Assembly (NCBI GenBank): GCA_036265935.1
Contig: DATAOB010000126.1
Location: forward strand, 1 to 64,000
Direction of reading: 5' to 3'
Length of the DNA: 64,000 nt
Source of the DNA: JAFASC01 sp036265935
GTDB lineage: Bacteria; Pseudomonadota; Alphaproteobacteria; Rhizobiales; Beijerinckiaceae
The translations under genes were made by a program, and so were the position numbers. The number at the start of each line of letters is the position of its first letter. Positions within the stretch are counted from its first letter, which is position 1. Of this stretch, positions 61,921 to 64,000 are shown piece after piece. The notes under the pieces are model-generated. The model was not told the origin of the DNA. It saw only the letters and a program-made list of their open reading frames with translations, and ran no database searches.

Positions 61921-62069
61921 CGTACTTCTCCTCTTTATCGCGCCGGATCCGCCGGCTCGTATCTTCGCCCCCCTAACTCGGTCCAGTGGCACAGGTTCCG
62001 CTTGTGTTTGCTAGAGCGCTGATGGCGCGCGCGATTCTTCCCGCTGCGCTGGCGCGGGTTCGGACAAGA

Positions 62070-62185
62070 AGACACGGGACGCCGAGCGGCCGTTCCTAAA
62101 TTTAAAAAACCGGTCGCCCGGCGTCCGTGTGCGGCGATTTTTGGCCTCCCGCGTCCCGCGCTTCCATGGATCTGTTTTTGCGCAG
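62070..62185. repeat. Dispersed hairpin element, family B, copy 2
   Basis: The reverse complement of the element at 15255-15365. Hairpin arms GGGACGCCGAGCGGCCG (62076-62092) and CGGTCGCCCGGCGTCC (62111-62126) surround a loop with AAATTTAAAAAA. It extends through GCGGCGAT and CGCGTCCCGCGCTTCC to GGATCTGTT. Orientation is opposite to copy 1. Confidence 0.75.
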
Positions 62186-62189
62186 GCTC

Positions 62190-62560
62190 ACAACTTTCGA
62201 TCTGCAACCCGGGCCGATCCATCCCCAGGGGCAAACACCCCGGACGGGTCATAGTGCCCGACGGGCGGGTCACTCGGCGACATGCGGTCCGCTTCGAAGG
62301 AAGCGGGCACAAGCCGCCGTTGGCGAAAGCCACCCGGGGCGTCGGTTAGGTGGACCTCCGCCGCAGGCGCCGCTCCCCCCGCACCTCAGAACCACTTCCG
62401 GAAGTGCCCGCATGTGGGCGGGGATGCCGGGAGCATACGGACGCGCGAGGCACCGGGGATAACTTTCGAAGATTAAATTTTGGGGCGTGACGGGAGGGTG
62501 CCCCGGGTCCCAATTGCCAGGGCGCACTAGACTCCGCGCGCCCGAATGGGGCTTAGATCG
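62190..62560. other. Gap before modA: GC-rich sequence without a supported gene
   Basis: This stretch holds reading frames on both strands whose wording (for example FRKWF, APAAEVHLTDAPGGFRQ and LVPASFEADRM when read on the minus strand with an interruption) recurs in many alphaproteobacterial hypotheticals, as I recall. No start, ribosome binding site or uninterrupted frame supports a gene. It may be a further dispersed element. The promoter of modA would lie near its right end; 61921-62069 shows nothing. Confidence 0.4.
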
Positions 62561-62565
62561 AGGCA

Positions 62566-63558
62566 ATGCCAACGCGTCTGAGCCCGCTGGTCTTCGCCAT
62601 CGTCGGGGCGTTCTTCGTCGCCGGGTCTGATATCCCGGCGCGGGCGCAGAACCAGAGCATCACAATATTCGCCGCCGCGTCGCTGAAGACCGCACTCGAC
62701 GATATTGCCGCGCAGTGGCGGACGGAGACCGGCACGACCGCCCGCATTTCCTACGCCGCGTCGGGACCTCTTGCAAAGCAGATCGAGGCCCGCGCGCCCG
62801 CCGACATTTTTGTATCCGCCGACGTGGCGTGGATGGACTATGCCGCCGAGCGCAAGCTGATCAGGCCGGAGACGCGCCGCAACCTCCTCGGCAATGCGCT
62901 TGTGCTGGTCGCGCCGGCCGACAGCACGGCGCAGCCGATCGAGATCGATGCGCAAACCAATTTCACCGCGCTGCTCGGCCGCGACGGACGCTTGGCCATG
63001 GGCGAGCCGAAATCGGTGCCGGCCGGCGCTTATGCGCAAAAGGCGCTGACTACGCTTAATCTCTGGGACAAGGTGAAGGACAGGATCGCACAGACCCAGA
63101 GCGTGCGCGCGGCGCTGATCTTTGTTGCGCGCGGCGAGGCGCCGCTCGGGATTGTCTATCGCAGCGACGCGCATGCGGAGCCGAAGGTGAAAGTGCTCGG
63201 CAGGTTTCCTGACTCAAGCCACCCGCCGATCGTCTATCCGATCGCAATGATTGCCGCGTCGATGAACCCGGACGCGAAAGCCTTTTACGATTATCTCGCC
63301 TCGCCGGCGGCAAGCGCGATTTTCAAGCGGGAGTCGTTCGACGTGCTGCCGGGTGATGCGCGCAAGGCGGCGCTGTGGACCACCCCCATCCGACCCGCGC
63401 TGACGCGCGGGCCACCTTCTCCCGCAAGGGGAGAAGGGCCGCTGGCAGCATCGCTTTCGCTTTATTGGCTAAATTCGTTTGCTGCAAGGCGTCCGCGCGT
63501 TCCTTCTTCCCTTGTGGGAGAAGGTGTCGTTGCGCAGCAAGGACGGATGAGGGGTTAG
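62566..63558 (+). CDS. modA: Molybdate-binding periplasmic protein ModA with a repeat-derived tail
   Basis: A 330-residue protein. The signal peptide ends near ARAQ (residue 28). The molybdate/tungstate fold has ITIFAAASLKTALDDIAAQW, ISYAASGPLAKQIEARAPAD, IFVSADVAWMDY and MGEPKSVPAGAYA. The family usually ends near FDVLP, here at residue 261. The remaining 70 residues (from about 272) are read from a family C repeat and have no counterpart in ModA. The stop overlaps mtnP by 4 bases. modB and modC are not adjacent on either side. Confidence 0.92.
   Translation: MPTRLSPLVFAIVGAFFVAGSDIPARAQNQSITIFAAASLKTALDDIAAQWRTETGTTARISYAASGPLAKQIEARAPADIFVSADVAWMDYAAERKLIRPETRRNLLGNALVLVAPADSTAQPIEIDAQTNFTALLGRDGRLAMGEPKSVPAGAYAQKALTTLNLWDKVKDRIAQTQSVRAALIFVARGEAPLGIVYRSDAHAEPKVKVLGRFPDSSHPPIVYPIAMIAASMNPDAKAFYDYLASPAASAIFKRESFDVLPGDARKAALWTTPIRPALTRGPPSPARGEGPLAASLSLYWLNSFAARRPRVPSSLVGEGVVAQQGRMRG
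63409..63556. repeat. Dispersed repeat, family C, copy 2, inside the 3' end of modA
   Basis: CCTTCTCCC (63415-63423) and GGGAGAAGG (63429-63437) form the same hairpin as at 15420-15442. A second module, TTCTTCCCTTGTGGGAGAAG with GGACGGATGAGGGGT, ends at the modA stop. The repeat provides the last part of the modA reading frame. Confidence 0.75.
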
Positions 63559-64000
63559 TTTGTTCGGGGTATTCGCACCCTCCCCATCACCGCATCGAGC
63601 TTCCGCAAAACCTCGGGACCGCGCGCCTCCGGCGCGGTGAGGATCGCATTCTCCAGTGCACGGTCGGAACCGACAGGGCAGGGCTCGTGCTCGGCCGTGA
63701 AATCCGTGAGGAGGCGCGTCAGCAGACGGCCGACCTTCAGCGCATTCTCGTGCACGACCTTGATGACGGCGGCGACGTCGACCGCATCGTGGTCTGGGTG
63801 CCAGCAATCGAAATCGGTCACCATCGCGATCGTCGCGTAGGAAATCTCGGCTTCGCGCGCGAGCTTGGCTTCCGGCATCGCCGTCATGCCGATCACGTCG
63901 TAATCGGCATTCTTGTAGGTGAGCGATTCCGCATAGGACGAGAATTGCGGTCCTTCGATGCAAACGTAAGTGCCGCGGGTGACGACATCGATCTTCTCGG
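63555..64000 (-). CDS. mtnP: S-methyl-5'-thioadenosine phosphorylase (5' part outside the window)
   Basis: The last 148 codons of a purine-phosphorylase-family enzyme. The visible part begins EKIDVVTRGTYVCIEGPQFS, then ESLTYKNADYDVIGMTAMPE with the substrate-binding MTAMPEA, and AMVTDFDCWHPDH, which distinguishes MTA phosphorylase. It splits methylthioadenosine with phosphate in methionine salvage. The gene runs off the right edge toward its start and overlaps the modA stop by 4 bases. Confidence 0.93.
   Translation of the reverse strand, partial: EKIDVVTRGTYVCIEGPQFSSYAESLTYKNADYDVIGMTAMPEAKLAREAEISYATIAMVTDFDCWHPDHDAVDVAAVIKVVHENALKVGRLLTRLLTDFTAEHEPCPVGSDRALENAILTAPEARGPEVLRKLDAVMGRVRIPRTN

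Noticed and set aside
61935..62333. Minus-strand frame of 132 codons in the gap before modA
   Set aside because: It reads through the family B repeat (ATGFLNLGTAARRP), a known type of spurious protein, with no ribosome binding site.
1..64000. tRNA, rRNA, CRISPR array, insertion sequence or prophage
   Set aside because: I looked for T-arm-like sequences in the gaps, regularly spaced repeats, transposase motifs and phage genes and found none. A tRNA scan and a covariance search would be decisive.

Overview
The window is GC-rich chromosomal DNA from an alphaproteobacterium. It most resembles Hyphomicrobiales (Rhizobiales) of the Bradyrhizobium/Xanthobacteraceae type. Supports are a petA-petB-petC operon, alphaproteobacterial-type IlvE, DUF1285, DUF6111 and RlmJ genes, and dispersed palindromic repeats of kinds familiar from Bradyrhizobium-like genomes. 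Cytochromes b and c1 are separate genes here, unlike the fused fbcH of Bradyrhizobium, so the source is probably a relative rather than Bradyrhizobium itself. No phage, insertion sequence, CRISPR array, tRNA or rRNA was seen.

Layout. 1-6.9 kb: a seven-gene minus-strand operon with two permeases, an ATPase and a binding protein of the sulfonate/taurine/nitrate ABC class, followed by three dehydrogenases (histidinol-dehydrogenase-like, SDR, zinc alcohol dehydrogenase). The three enzymes match HpsN, HpsO and HpsP of 2,3-dihydroxypropane-1-sulfonate (DHPS) catabolism. The operon probably continues beyond the left edge. 7-12.5 kb: a VOC protein, a secreted PepSY-like protein, a CsoR-type repressor with a palindromic operator and a His-rich cation exporter, ispG, zur and a MazEF module. 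12.5-24.6 kb: bdhA, patatin and macro-domain genes, a repeat-rich gap, small secreted proteins, RNase T2, RlmJ, GST, SDRs, CCA transferase, Nudix and DUF1285. 24.7-31.7 kb: a MoxR/DUF58/BatA-DUF4159/VWA operon interrupted by a repeat.

31.7-47.4 kb: transporters, an SDR, carA, a methyltransferase/permease pair, pgeF, midA-like and lgt, ubiK-like, ybjN-like, proC, a TetR regulator, then a MarR / OmpR-type regulator / histidine kinase operon (PetP/PetR-like) divergent from ilvE. 47.5-52.8 kb: a decaying stretch in which a DUF1800 gene has two frameshifts and a GT87-type membrane protein gene has a nonsense codon and three frameshifts. Intact DUF1501 and SASA-esterase genes lie between them. 52.9-61 kb: aatA, an unusual EF-G-like GTPase without the catalytic histidine, the bc1 operon, trmL and hemF. 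60.8-62 kb: a membrane protein flanked by two genes of 25 and 24 codons. 62-64 kb: a repeat-rich gap, modA with a repeat-derived tail, and the 3' part of mtnP.

The most interesting item is the DHPS-type operon, which joins the three Hps dehydrogenases to an ABC importer instead of the TRAP or MFS carriers I know for this substrate. Next are the two micro-proteins, the His-less EF-G paralogue, the operator overlapping the csoR ribosome binding site, and the repeat families that have entered an operon and the end of modA.
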